Below, one piece after another: positions 35,523-44,452 of a stretch of 64,000 nt of DNA. The notes under the pieces were generated by a model. It was not told the origin of the DNA, searched no databases, and saw only the letters and a program-made list of their open reading frames with translations. The stretch is taken from contig JBCCWO010000011.1 in assembly GCA_039193455.1 (NCBI GenBank), forward strand, positions 1 to 64,000. Direction: 5' to 3'. How positions within the stretch are numbered: the first letter of the stretch is position 1; every line of letters starts with the position of its first letter. The position numbers were made by a program, and so were the translations under genes. This DNA is from JBCBGF01 sp039193455. Its GTDB lineage: Bacteria; Pseudomonadota; Alphaproteobacteria; Rhodobacterales; Rhodobacteraceae.

Positions 35523-36110
35523 ATGGAGACCTACGACCTCGCCCGCCTCGGCTATCTTGCGTTGCTCGGCTTTGCCGTGGGTGGATGGCTGATGCTCGAA
35601 CGCCGGAACTCGGCGGGGGTCATGTTCAAACAGGCGCTGGTCTGGGTCTTTATCTTTCTCGCCGTGATTGCCGGTGTCGGTCTTTGGGGTGACATCCGCC
35701 AGGAACTTACCCCCCATCGCCAGATGGTGTTCAACGGCGAGACGACGCGGATTGAGACCGAGCGCGCGTGGGACGGCCACTACTATCTGGACGTTGAGAT
35801 GAACGGCATGCCGGTGACATTCGTCATCGACACCGGTGCGACGGCCATCGTTCTGACTGAACAGGATGCCAAGCGACTGGGGATCGACACGGACGAGTTG
35901 ATGTATACGGGCGTCGCCGGCACCGCGAATGGTGAGGTACGGACCGCCCCGGTTCGGATCGAGTCGGTTGTCCTGGGCCAGATGATGGACCGCAATGTCC
36001 CCGCTGTGGTGAACTCGGGCGAGATGGACACCTCGCTTTTGGGCATGTCCTACCTGCAGAAATTCTCGCGGATCGAGATTGCGGGCGACCGTCTGGTCCT
36101 TGAACGTTAG
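35523..36110 (+). CDS. Retropepsin-like aspartic protease (TIGR02281 type)
   Basis: 195 residues starting METYDLARLGYLAL. Two N-terminal membrane helices are followed by a single-lobe aspartic protease domain with catalytic FVIDTGATAIVLTEQDA and the second strand motif SLLGMSYLQKF. These periplasmic-facing proteins form homodimers like retroviral protease. Substrates unknown; function in alphaproteobacteria largely unstudied. Its stop overlaps the convergent GT-C gene stop (TTAG shared). Confidence 0.85.
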   Translation: METYDLARLGYLALLGFAVGGWLMLERRNSAGVMFKQALVWVFIFLAVIAGVGLWGDIRQELTPHRQMVFNGETTRIETERAWDGHYYLDVEMNGMPVTFVIDTGATAIVLTEQDAKRLGIDTDELMYTGVAGTANGEVRTAPVRIESVVLGQMMDRNVPAVVNSGEMDTSLLGMSYLQKFSRIEIAGDRLVLER

Positions 36111-37975
36111 CGCAGCGTAACCGGGTAGAGCGGCAGGGCGGTATCTGTGCCAACGGGCGGTCCGTCCTGGACAAGGCCGAAATCCCGTTCTTCCATCTCC
36201 AACACCCAAGGCTCGATCATATAGACCGAGTAGCCTGCGCGGAGCGCCTGTTCGAGGAAGGCCCGGTCCGGTTCACCGCTGCCCGTGATCTGGGCGATTA
36301 GGCCCCGATCCCGCCCGACCTGAAAGGCAAGGTAATGGGGCGGACCGTAGATCACGCTTGGCTCGGGGATGCTGGCCAAAACTTCCCCGGTGGCGCGGGC
36401 CGTTTCGCGGTAGGTCCATGTGGCGGTGACATCATGCACGGGGCCAAACACCAGAGCCATGCCCAGGCCGGCCCCCGCCGCCGCTTGTGCGGCCGGGGCC
36501 GCGGCGCGCAGCAAGGCGGCGATGCCCAGTACCGCGCTAAAACTCAGAAGGGCGTAAATCGACAGCACTTGATGCGCGCCGAAATAGCCCGCGGGACCCA
36601 GCGCGATCCAGGCAAAGACGGTGGCGATGCCAACCACGGCGCCAACCACCAGTCGCCGCCCCTGCCCCTCTGCGAGGTGCGCAAGATCGACCAAACCCCG
36701 CGCTCCCAAAATGGCGAGGACCGGAAGGATCGGGAGGAAGTATCGCATATTGGCGCTGAGCCCGCCGTGCCAAGCGAGCAGGAAGAACGGCAAGGTCCAG
36801 ATCCCCAAGGCGGCCAAGAGCATGAGGTATGCCCGGCGCCCGGTGCCCCAGGGCCGCAAAAACGCAAAGAGAGCCAGCCCCAACCACGGAAGGCTCTGGC
36901 CGAGCCCCTTCTTTGGCATGCCCCAGAACTGCACCGTTCCATCACCGCGCGGCTGTATCCCGGGGCGGTTGTCGGGCGATAGACGCATATCACCTACAAG
37001 GTTCCAGGCGCCAAACGCGTAGCGCGTGGCAAAGGCCTGCGCCTGAGGCACCAGAAACCAAGCCGCCGCAACAACCGCCGCGAGGCTGACCAAAACCGGC
37101 CAGCGCCACGATGCCCGCCAGGTCACCATGCGAAACCCCGCCATCGCCAGGACGCCGACCATGACCAGCCCCAGCGCCGGGGCGTGCCGGGCAAGGTTGG
37201 TGGCTCCGCCGGTGGTCCCGTAGGACACGGGGTTCCACGTGCCGAACTTGAGCTCGTTGGCCACCCCGGCAACGACCAGCGCGGGAATTAGCCCCGCGAG
37301 ACCCGCAAGCCCGATCTGAACCGGGCGCGCGGCATAGAGCAAAACCACGGCGCCAAAGGCCGGAACGATCAGCAGCGTATCGGTTCGAAACAGAAAGCCC
37401 AGCCCGATGACGAAACCGGCCAACACGCTCCAGCGCAGATCCTTCGGGGCCTCGGCCTCCATCGCGCGCCAGATCAGCAACAGCCCGAGCGTGACTGCCA
37501 ACGCGCTGGGCATATGGGGCCAGACGGCCCAGGCGTAGTCGGCGAAATAGGTTGCACAGGCGAGGATCAGCACCGCGCCCAGCGCCAGCGCCTTGTCGCC
37601 AAACAATGCGCGGGCCAGCGCGTGGGTGACAAAGAGCAGTGCAATGGCGGACAGCGCGTTCAGAAAAATCAGTCCACGAACATCCGCCACGGCAAAGAAC
37701 GGCGCGCCGAAGAGCGCGGTGCCAACGGGATATTGCGGCACCAAACCGTTTGGCCCCTCGACCATGTTGAGGAAAACAAGATCGCGACTGCCGTATGTGC
37801 CGAACCCGTTTTCGGTGGTGAGCGATCCGGACAGCGCCAAGGCGCGGGCGCCAAGGTCGTAGACCAATTCGTCAATCGAGACATAGCCAGCCGGTGCAAG
37901 AAACGAGCACAGCAGTACGGCTGCAGACAGCGCAAGCAGAACCGCGGTGCCATAACGCTCGGCCAATCGATCCAC
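36107..37975 (-). CDS. GT-C family membrane glycosyltransferase-like protein
   Basis: 622 residues with about twelve transmembrane segments. The first periplasmic loop has GYVSIDELVYDLGARALA (Asp-Glu), the expected position of the GT-C metal/acceptor Asp. Start GTG shares one base with the stop of the GT2 gene (TAGTG), so the two are translationally coupled. GT2 plus GT-C pairs typically make a polyprenyl-phosphate sugar in the cytoplasm and then use it outside the membrane to decorate lipid A, polysaccharide or proteins. The target is not indicated. Confidence 0.75.
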   Translation of the reverse strand: MDRLAERYGTAVLLALSAAVLLCSFLAPAGYVSIDELVYDLGARALALSGSLTTENGFGTYGSRDLVFLNMVEGPNGLVPQYPVGTALFGAPFFAVADVRGLIFLNALSAIALLFVTHALARALFGDKALALGAVLILACATYFADYAWAVWPHMPSALAVTLGLLLIWRAMEAEAPKDLRWSVLAGFVIGLGFLFRTDTLLIVPAFGAVVLLYAARPVQIGLAGLAGLIPALVVAGVANELKFGTWNPVSYGTTGGATNLARHAPALGLVMVGVLAMAGFRMVTWRASWRWPVLVSLAAVVAAAWFLVPQAQAFATRYAFGAWNLVGDMRLSPDNRPGIQPRGDGTVQFWGMPKKGLGQSLPWLGLALFAFLRPWGTGRRAYLMLLAALGIWTLPFFLLAWHGGLSANMRYFLPILPVLAILGARGLVDLAHLAEGQGRRLVVGAVVGIATVFAWIALGPAGYFGAHQVLSIYALLSFSAVLGIAALLRAAAPAAQAAAGAGLGMALVFGPVHDVTATWTYRETARATGEVLASIPEPSVIYGPPHYLAFQVGRDRGLIAQITGSGEPDRAFLEQALRAGYSVYMIEPWVLEMEERDFGLVQDGPPVGTDTALPLYPVTLR

Positions 37976-38928
37976 TATCGACGGTCCTGCTCGATCTCGG
38001 CCAGGAGCTGGCGGCTGCGGATTTCGGCAAGCAGCGTGCGGTTTGCGGCAACCAGATCGGCCAGGATACCCCCAACCATCACAACTGCCCCGGCAGCGAC
38101 AAGCGCGGCACCGATGATCAGCGACTGGATGTTCCCGTCGCCCTGCCCGTTCACGTAGAAATAGAGAAAGCGGAGGAAGGCCAGAACACCGGGAAGCGCG
38201 ATGATGAGCGCCGCAAGGCTGAACATGCGCAACGGTTTATACAGAACCAGGATCCGCAAAATCGTCTTGGCCGATCGCGCCACATAGCGCGAGGTTGACC
38301 GAAACAGGCGCGACGGACGCGTGGGCGGGTTCACCTCGACCGGGACAGAGACGATCGGGATGCCAAGCCGCCCGGCCTGGATCAGCGTCTCAAGGGTGTA
38401 GGTGAAGGGGTTGAAGACATACAGACGGACCGCCGCATCGCGGTGGATCGCGCGAAACCCGCTTGGCGCATCGTCGATGCCGGTGCCCGATGCCAGACCC
38501 ACGGCCCGGCTCCCCAGCCGTTGCAGCAGGCGCTTGGCGGGCGAAAAATGCGCGATTGCGCCGATTGGCCGAGCGCCGATCGCAATTTGCGCCCGCCCCT
38601 CAAGCAATGGCTGGGTCAGCGCGGGTATGAAATCTGCGCGGTACTGGTTGTCGGCATCGGTGTTCACGATGACATCGGCACCAAGCTTGAGGCACGCTTC
38701 GAGCCCGCGCATGAAACCGCGCGCAAGCCCCTGATTGTGACCAAGGCTCAGGATGTGATCGACCCCGTGGGCGCGCGCGACCTCGACGGTGCGGTCGGTC
38801 GAGCCATCGTCGATCACCAGCCATTCAACCGTATCAAACCCCGCAACAGCGCGGGGCAAAGCCGCAAGAGTTTCAGGCAGCTGCGCCTCTTCGTTGAAGC
38901 AGGGGATCTGGATGATCAGTTTCATCAC
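37975..38928 (-). CDS. Glycosyltransferase family 2 with C-terminal membrane anchor
   Basis: 317 residues, GT-A fold resembling polyprenyl-phosphate sugar transferases (DPM1/GtrB/ArnC-like). N-terminal IIQIPCFNEEAQLPETLAALP, WLVIDDGSTDRTVEVA, metal-binding NTDADNQYRADFI, and acceptor-loop region DAPSGFRAIHRDAA. Two C-terminal transmembrane helices (around residues 232-254 and 268-293). It presumably supplies a lipid-linked sugar to the GT-C enzyme that follows. The 395-base upstream gap is shared with the divergent kinase operon. Confidence 0.88.
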   Translation of the reverse strand: MMKLIIQIPCFNEEAQLPETLAALPRAVAGFDTVEWLVIDDGSTDRTVEVARAHGVDHILSLGHNQGLARGFMRGLEACLKLGADVIVNTDADNQYRADFIPALTQPLLEGRAQIAIGARPIGAIAHFSPAKRLLQRLGSRAVGLASGTGIDDAPSGFRAIHRDAAVRLYVFNPFTYTLETLIQAGRLGIPIVSVPVEVNPPTRPSRLFRSTSRYVARSAKTILRILVLYKPLRMFSLAALIIALPGVLAFLRFLYFYVNGQGDGNIQSLIIGAALVAAGAVVMVGGILADLVAANRTLLAEIRSRQLLAEIEQDRR

Positions 38929-39323
38929 AACGTCTCGCGCGGGCCCTTAGACCCGCGATTTCCCTATAGTTTGTGTGACCTGCTCGGTCCTCTTTCTTCA
39001 GCGCGCGCCCGGGTCTGCTGCACGGTTCGCACGCATGCTTGTAGCACCGTTGCACGAAACGCGTGAAGCGTGCGTCGGGTTACATCCCGGGATGATGCAC
39101 CGCCGCCATGGCGATTTTGTGGCCGCCTGTCGCGTCTGGGCAAAAAAACGCGCGTGTTTCGGCGTGTCTTGCGCTTGGCGACCGCCGCTCAACGCGCGCC
39201 CCTGACCTATGAAAACCGGAATACCACCATCTTTTGGTCACAGTGTTCAGAGACACATTGTCCCCGATTGGCGGGGTAATTCCGCCCTTATGTGTTGTTC
39301 TTTGCCTGGGTGCCGTTGCTGAC
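38929..39323. other. Divergent intergenic region with alternative hairpins
   Basis: 395 bases between the GT2 gene (minus) and the kinase operon (plus). No tRNA, repeat or convincing protein frame; short frames here lack ribosome sites. Near the kinase end, two mutually exclusive hairpins share one strand: CCCCG-CGGGG at 39262-39276 and GGCGG-CCGCC at 39270-39286. They could form an attenuator-like leader. Promoter hexamers were not recognised. Confidence 0.4.
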
Positions 39324-40607
39324 ATGAAAATCGATCCGAATACCGCAGAGGCTGGCCCGATAGGTTCTTTCGGGGACGAGCTTGCGACGGGAACACCGCT
39401 GTTGCGTGGCCAGTACACGATCGAGCGATTTCTCAATGCTGGCGGCTTTGGGATCACCTATCTGGCCAAAGACAGCCTCGACCGTCTGGTCGTGATCAAG
39501 GAATGCTTTCCCACGTCCATGTGCATGCGGGCCAACAAGACCGTGCGCGTGCGGTCCCGCAGCCACCAGGACGAATTCGAATCCATCGTAAAGCTTTTCG
39601 GGCAAGAGGCGCGCGCTCTGGCCCGGTTGCAGCACCCGCATATCGTGGGCGTTCATCAGGTTTTCGAAGACAACCACACGGCCTACATGGCGCTCGACTT
39701 CGTGCAGGGTCGCGACCTTCTGGATGTGATCGAGCATGAGCCCCACCGCCTGGGCCCCAACGAGATCAAGGACATCCTGCTGAAGATGCTCAGCGCCGTG
39801 GCCTATATCCACGACCGCGGCATCCTGCATCGCGATATCTCGCCCGACAACATCCTGCTGGATGAGTTCAACAACCCCGTTCTGATCGACTTCGGCGCCG
39901 CCCGGGAAGAAGCCGTGCGCGTGAGCCGGGTGCTGTCGGCACAGCACACGGTGAAGGACGGCTACTCACCCCAGGAATTCTACATTCAGGGCTCGAAACA
40001 GACGCTCTCAAGCGATCTCTATGCCCTTGCCGCCACCTTCTATCACCTGATCTCCGGCAGCCCGCCGCCGGTCAGCCAGCTGCGCCTGTCCTCGGTGGCC
40101 GAAGATTCGCCTGATCCGTATCAGCCGCTTCTGGGCTACAACCGCGACTATGACCGGTTCTTTCTAGGTGCCATCGACAAGTGCTTGTCGATCTTCCCCA
40201 AGGATCGTCTGCAAACGGCCCATGACTGGCTTGACGAGATCGACGAACCGCGTCGCCGCAAAGCCGCGCTGCAACGCGCCAAGAAGGACCAGCAGATCGA
40301 GGATACGATCCTCGCACTGGTCGAAGAGACAAACAAGGAAGTGCTGCCGGGCGACCTGCCCTATGTCGAGGGCGCGTCGGTGCCCAAGCCCGCGCCCGCC
40401 GACCAGACAGATGCCAGTGTCTTGCGACCGCCAAGACCCTTCCCAGAGCTTCGGGACAACCCGACCCAGATCGTCGATCAGCGTATCGGCGCAAAACAGG
40501 TGGACCAGACCCGGTCTTTCATAAGCCGGATCCTGGGCTCGCCGTTCAAACGCCGTAGGCAGGACGAAGAACCGCAGTCAGACATTGTTGGAAAGGCGGG
40601 CAGATGA
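39324..40607 (+). CDS. Serine/threonine protein kinase, first gene of phospho-GTPase operon
   Basis: 427 residues. The kinase domain spans about residues 31-290: glycine loop FLNAGGFGITYLA, ATP Lys59 in VVIKE, alphaC Glu95, catalytic HRDISPDN (169-176), DFGAAR (189-194) and the substrate loop GYSPQEFY. All catalytic residues are present, so it should be active. The C-terminal 130 residues are charged and Pro-rich, with no transmembrane helix, unlike PpkA of type VI secretion. The start at 39324 (MKIDPNTAEA) is where conservation begins. Its stop overlaps the FHA gene start (ATGA). Confidence 0.88.
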   Translation: MKIDPNTAEAGPIGSFGDELATGTPLLRGQYTIERFLNAGGFGITYLAKDSLDRLVVIKECFPTSMCMRANKTVRVRSRSHQDEFESIVKLFGQEARALARLQHPHIVGVHQVFEDNHTAYMALDFVQGRDLLDVIEHEPHRLGPNEIKDILLKMLSAVAYIHDRGILHRDISPDNILLDEFNNPVLIDFGAAREEAVRVSRVLSAQHTVKDGYSPQEFYIQGSKQTLSSDLYALAATFYHLISGSPPPVSQLRLSSVAEDSPDPYQPLLGYNRDYDRFFLGAIDKCLSIFPKDRLQTAHDWLDEIDEPRRRKAALQRAKKDQQIEDTILALVEETNKEVLPGDLPYVEGASVPKPAPADQTDASVLRPPRPFPELRDNPTQIVDQRIGAKQVDQTRSFISRILGSPFKRRRQDEEPQSDIVGKAGR

Positions 40608-42133
40608 GATTTCTCCAGGAAATGATTGCCAAGAAAAAACATGCGCGTGATGCGCAAGGGTTTTCCGAGGCACCGGCAGACGCCGATGATCTGAGCGCGC
40701 AGGACATGCACGCCAACGCGTTCGGGGCCGAACGCGCCGGTGGCGAGCCCACGATCCTGCCCTACCGCGTTCCTGTCGATGGGGACGAGGAAGATACAGG
40801 CTCCGCGCTTGACGCCTTCCGCGAACAGGCCAGCGCCTCGCTGGATGCGGCCGAGCCCGCGCAGGCGGAAAGCGCAGAAATCGAAGGCGGCTACGACACC
40901 TTCGATGAGGACGAGACCGACGGGTCGGATGCCTTGGACTATGACTCGGCGATGGGCGCACGCCATGCCGACGAGGAAGAGGGCCGCGACGACCTGGAAT
41001 ATGTCGATCACTTTGCCGCGTCCGAACAGGATCCGCTCGACCGAGCCTTTGCCGAGCCGCACAAATCGGCCTCCGCACCATCCGAGGAACCGCTCGACCC
41101 CGCGCTGCGGTCCTTCTTCACCGAGGAATCCCCGGTGGCCGAAGAGCCCGTGGATGATCCCGAACCGATGATCGACCCCGTCGTCGCGCCGGCAGCACAG
41201 CCGATGGCCGCGCCAGAGCCGCAGATGCAAGCGGCAATGGAACCGGCACCAATGGTTGAGCCGACCCCGGTCGGTCAGCCGGAACCGATGGTCACACCAG
41301 AGCCCGCGCCCGAAGACGATCCGATGCTGCGGCGCCTTGCCGAGGATGCGGTGGCCGAGGCTCCCGAAGCCCCGCAAGCCCCTGCACCGATGCCCGAAGC
41401 GCAGGATACCGAGGCCTATCACTCGATGTTCCTGAAGGGCGAAGACGAAACGCCGCCGGACGCGTCGATGTTCTTTGACAAACCCGCCGAGGACCGGCTG
41501 ATGGAACGCACCAACGAAATCCTGGCCAATTCGGCGCAGGCCGAGGTGCCCCAAGCCGCGGCTCCGGTTGGTCCGAAGAAGATCTGGGATCTTGGCCCCC
41601 AACCCGCCGCCGCGCCGGCCGCACCGGCAGAGCCTGCCGAACCCCAGCAGGCCCGTCGCCGCGCCGGGCGCGTGAAGACCCGTCTGTTGGGCTTCAACCG
41701 TGCCGAGGATGCGGCGCCGGATCCGTTTGAGAACGCACCGGCCGCCCAGATAGCGCACACGATGTTCCCGGTTGGCTGGATCATGGTGATCAAGGGGCCG
41801 GGCCGCGGCTCGTGCTTCACGCTCTTCAGTGGAGCTTCGAAAATCGGGCGTGGCGAAGGCCAGGCGATCCGCCTCGACTTTGGCGACACCTCGATCTCGC
41901 GCGATAACCACGCCGCAGTGGCCTATGACGAAGAACAGCGCCAGTTCTATCTCGGCCACGGCGGCAAGGCGAACCTTGTGCGCCTGAACGACATGCCAGT
42001 GCTCAGCACCGAGCCTCTGACAGACGGGGACCTGATCCGGATCGGGGAGACGACCCTGCAATTCGTGGCGTTCTGCAGCGAAGAATTCGCATGGGCCGAT
42101 ACCGAAGAGACCGAAGGTGGTGATGCCTCGTAA
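40604..42133 (+). CDS. FHA-domain protein with long acidic disordered linker
   Basis: 509 residues. A short basic N-terminus (MRFLQEMIAKKKHARD) is followed by about 360 residues of acidic, Pro/Ala/Met-rich low-complexity sequence with recurring Pro-Glu-Pro-Met-type units. A C-terminal forkhead-associated domain runs from about 388 to 495, with phosphothreonine-binding landmarks SKIGRG and SISRDNHA. FHA domains read phosphothreonine, so it is the likely reader of the neighbouring kinase's output. No membrane segment is visible. It overlaps the phosphatase gene by 11 bases. Confidence 0.85.
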   Translation: MRFLQEMIAKKKHARDAQGFSEAPADADDLSAQDMHANAFGAERAGGEPTILPYRVPVDGDEEDTGSALDAFREQASASLDAAEPAQAESAEIEGGYDTFDEDETDGSDALDYDSAMGARHADEEEGRDDLEYVDHFAASEQDPLDRAFAEPHKSASAPSEEPLDPALRSFFTEESPVAEEPVDDPEPMIDPVVAPAAQPMAAPEPQMQAAMEPAPMVEPTPVGQPEPMVTPEPAPEDDPMLRRLAEDAVAEAPEAPQAPAPMPEAQDTEAYHSMFLKGEDETPPDASMFFDKPAEDRLMERTNEILANSAQAEVPQAAAPVGPKKIWDLGPQPAAAPAAPAEPAEPQQARRRAGRVKTRLLGFNRAEDAAPDPFENAPAAQIAHTMFPVGWIMVIKGPGRGSCFTLFSGASKIGRGEGQAIRLDFGDTSISRDNHAAVAYDEEQRQFYLGHGGKANLVRLNDMPVLSTEPLTDGDLIRIGETTLQFVAFCSEEFAWADTEETEGGDAS

Positions 42134-43106
42134 GAGCGACACCCTTTTCCAGGCCGCATCCGCACTCAGCATGGGGATGCGTGACCATCAGGAGGACGCC
42201 GTCATCTCTGACTTCCCCGTGGGGTCAGAGATGGGCATGGCGGTCCTTGCTGATGGTATGGGCGGTCATGCGGCGGGCGATGTCGCCAGCAAGATCGTCA
42301 TGACCGAGGTCTACAGCGAACTGAAATTTCAGTCTTCGGCACCCGAACAGATGGCCAGCAACATGAGCAGCGTGCTTATGGGCGCGGCCACCAATGCCAA
42401 TGACTGTCTGCGCGAGCATGTGCGCGCGAACCCCAATGCCTCTGGCATGGGCGCGACGCTTGTGGCGGCGGTCATCTATAAATCACAGCTGTTCTGGATC
42501 TCGATCGGCGACAGCCCGCTCTATCTTTTCCGCGACAACGTGCTGAAACAACTGAACGAAGATCACTCCATGGCGCCCCAGATCGACTTTATGGTCGACA
42601 GCGGGTTGATGGACGTCGAAGTGGGCCGCGATCACCCCGACCGCAACTGCCTGACCAGCGTGCTGGCCGGCGATGAGATCGCGCGCATCGACTGCCCGGC
42701 CCGGCCCATCGATCTGATGGATGGCGATATCTTGTTGGTGTCGAGCGACGGCTTGCAGTTTCTGGGCCATGACGACATCCAGTCGACCCTTCTGGACATG
42801 GTCGATGCCCCCGCCGGCGAGATTGCCGAACAGCTTCTCGAAGAGATCGACGCGCTGGAAGACCCTTATCAGGACAATGTGTCGATGACCGTGGTCAAGG
42901 TCCGCGTGAACGCGGTCGAAAGCTCGCGCGTGCCGACCCGGCCCCTGCATATGGCAGCGACGCACTTGACGCCCGAGCGCGGTGCAAATGTCAGCAATAT
43001 GCCGCAACGTATTCACCTAAGCGAAAGCCCGGTCGGCGATGCTGGTCCCGGCGCGGCCCCAATGGTTCTGCTCCATCCGATTAATCCGCTGGATACTCAA
43101 AAGTGA
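42123..43106 (+). CDS. PP2C-family protein phosphatase
   Basis: 327 residues. All PP2C metal-site motifs are present: RDHQEDAV (Asp25), LADGMGGHAAGD (Asp44), SGMGATLVAAVI, FWISIGDSPLYLF, LLVSSDGLQFL and DNVSMTVVKV. It would dephosphorylate the kinase's substrates and reset the system. The C-terminal 60 residues are unstructured. ATG 42123 is preferred over two preceding GTG codons. Its stop overlaps the next gene's GTG (GTGA). Confidence 0.9.
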   Translation: MPRKSDTLFQAASALSMGMRDHQEDAVISDFPVGSEMGMAVLADGMGGHAAGDVASKIVMTEVYSELKFQSSAPEQMASNMSSVLMGAATNANDCLREHVRANPNASGMGATLVAAVIYKSQLFWISIGDSPLYLFRDNVLKQLNEDHSMAPQIDFMVDSGLMDVEVGRDHPDRNCLTSVLAGDEIARIDCPARPIDLMDGDILLVSSDGLQFLGHDDIQSTLLDMVDAPAGEIAEQLLEEIDALEDPYQDNVSMTVVKVRVNAVESSRVPTRPLHMAATHLTPERGANVSNMPQRIHLSESPVGDAGPGAAPMVLLHPINPLDTQK

Positions 43107-44284
43107 ATGCAGTCTCTCCGATTGAAGACGTCGCCCATCGCTTAAACAGCGTTATCGCCTCGGGCGCGCATCCTGAGCGTGCGCTGGATCGCGCAACGAA
43201 ATTTCTGGAACGCTTGAATGCGCCGGTGCGGATCGCGCTCCTTGGATTGCCGTGTGACGAAAAAACACGCGTCTTCAACGCGCTGGCCGGGGCAACGGAT
43301 GCTGCCGATGAACCCAACGCGATCCCGACCGAACTGCGCTACGGCGATGAGGAACAGGCCGAGATCACGCTGTCGGACGGCACCACCCTGCTCCAGGCCG
43401 GTACGTTCGATCCACGCGAACACCCCGAAGCAGTCTTTGTCTCGCTCCGCCGCCCGCTTCCCGCGCTCAAATCGCTCAGCCTGATCGATGTCGCCGCCGA
43501 TGCCCAGGCCGAGGATCAGCGCGCTGCCATCCGCTGGGCGATGTCGCGCACGGATATGGCGCTTTGGGTCAGCCCCGCATTTTCAGACATCGAGATGCAG
43601 ATTTGGGCCACCGCACCGGATGATCTGAAAGACCACGCCTATCTGGTGCTGACGGGGCGCCCGGATGGACCGGATGCCGCGTTTCTGGCCCAGCACACCG
43701 CCCGCGTGAAAGCCATGCTGGACTATGAATTTCTGGATGTGGTGAGCGTCGGTCATGACGTCACCGCCGAGACGCCCGTGCTTTTGGACGAGGGTCTTGA
43801 AGCGCTCACCGGCCAGATCCGGAAACATGCAGACACCGGACGGCGCGCGGATGCCGACAGCGCCTTGATGTTTCTCAATTCGCTGGAACGCGTGCGCTCG
43901 CGCCCGGTCACCCGCCCCCGGTCACGGGCCATCCCCGTCCAGCAACCCGAAGATCCGCAAGAACTGATCGATCTGTACGCCCAGGCCTTTACCTTCCTGC
44001 GCGACCGCGGTGCCGCGCTCTTGTCTCTGATCCAGGTCGGTGATGAACCCGATCCCCTCGCCGTTCTGACACATTGTGGCGAGACGCTGGCCGGGCTGGC
44101 CGGGCTTCTCGAGAAATACGACGACGATGCAACGGCAAGCCTGTCGGCTCTGGCAACCGCGCTCGCCGAAGCCGAGGATTTGCTGATCCTGCTGGGTCTT
44201 GAGGATGGCACAGGCCCGAAAATCGACGCTGTTTCGTTGCTGCTTCAGCTCCGGCGCGAGTTAGAAGCCCGGCTTGTGGCGTAA
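43103..44284 (+). CDS. Dynamin-like protein with degenerate P-loop (predicted pseudo-GTPase)
   Basis: 393 residues, no database family recognised. The segment IALLGLPCDEKTRVFNALAG (residues 44-63) aligns with a dynamin-type P-loop, but the second Gly is Glu53. PNAIPTELRYG (residues 71-81) matches the G2 loop of dynamin-like proteins. G3 is SLIDVAADAQ (no Gly) and G4 is reduced to LTGRPDG. The rest is helical. It looks like a GTPase-fold partner that no longer hydrolyses GTP, perhaps a regulatory subunit of the intact GTPases downstream. Start GTG is coupled to the phosphatase. Confidence 0.7.
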   Translation: MNAVSPIEDVAHRLNSVIASGAHPERALDRATKFLERLNAPVRIALLGLPCDEKTRVFNALAGATDAADEPNAIPTELRYGDEEQAEITLSDGTTLLQAGTFDPREHPEAVFVSLRRPLPALKSLSLIDVAADAQAEDQRAAIRWAMSRTDMALWVSPAFSDIEMQIWATAPDDLKDHAYLVLTGRPDGPDAAFLAQHTARVKAMLDYEFLDVVSVGHDVTAETPVLLDEGLEALTGQIRKHADTGRRADADSALMFLNSLERVRSRPVTRPRSRAIPVQQPEDPQELIDLYAQAFTFLRDRGAALLSLIQVGDEPDPLAVLTHCGETLAGLAGLLEKYDDDATASLSALATALAEAEDLLILLGLEDGTGPKIDAVSLLLQLRRELEARLVA

Positions 44285-44452
44285 ACGGGCCCAGCATCCG
44301 CGGAAGACAGATTACTGCCTTAGAATCACCACTTTGTCAGGGGATTGACGAAGGGGAACCGCCCGCAGTGCGTCCGATTGCCGGATGCCAGCCCCACGAG
44401 CAGCAGAATGGGGCCGCACAACAAGGGCGCAGATCTGAATTGGGTGAAGACG

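Noticed and set aside
38975..39205. 76-codon plus-strand frame in the divergent gap before the kinase
   Set aside because: No ribosome site, low-complexity basic/Cys composition, and no coupling to a neighbour.
40478..42172. Open frame of 564 codons antisense to the FHA gene, rich in Gly/Arg/His/Phe
   Set aside because: Mirror of the acidic Pro/Ala-rich linker codons; the plus-strand frame is coupled to its neighbours and ends in a real FHA domain.
39324..43106. Type VI secretion system regulatory locus
   Set aside because: The kinase-FHA-phosphatase trio suggests it, but no tss, hcp, vgrG or clpV gene is present in the 25 kb to either side within the window, and the kinase lacks a membrane helix.
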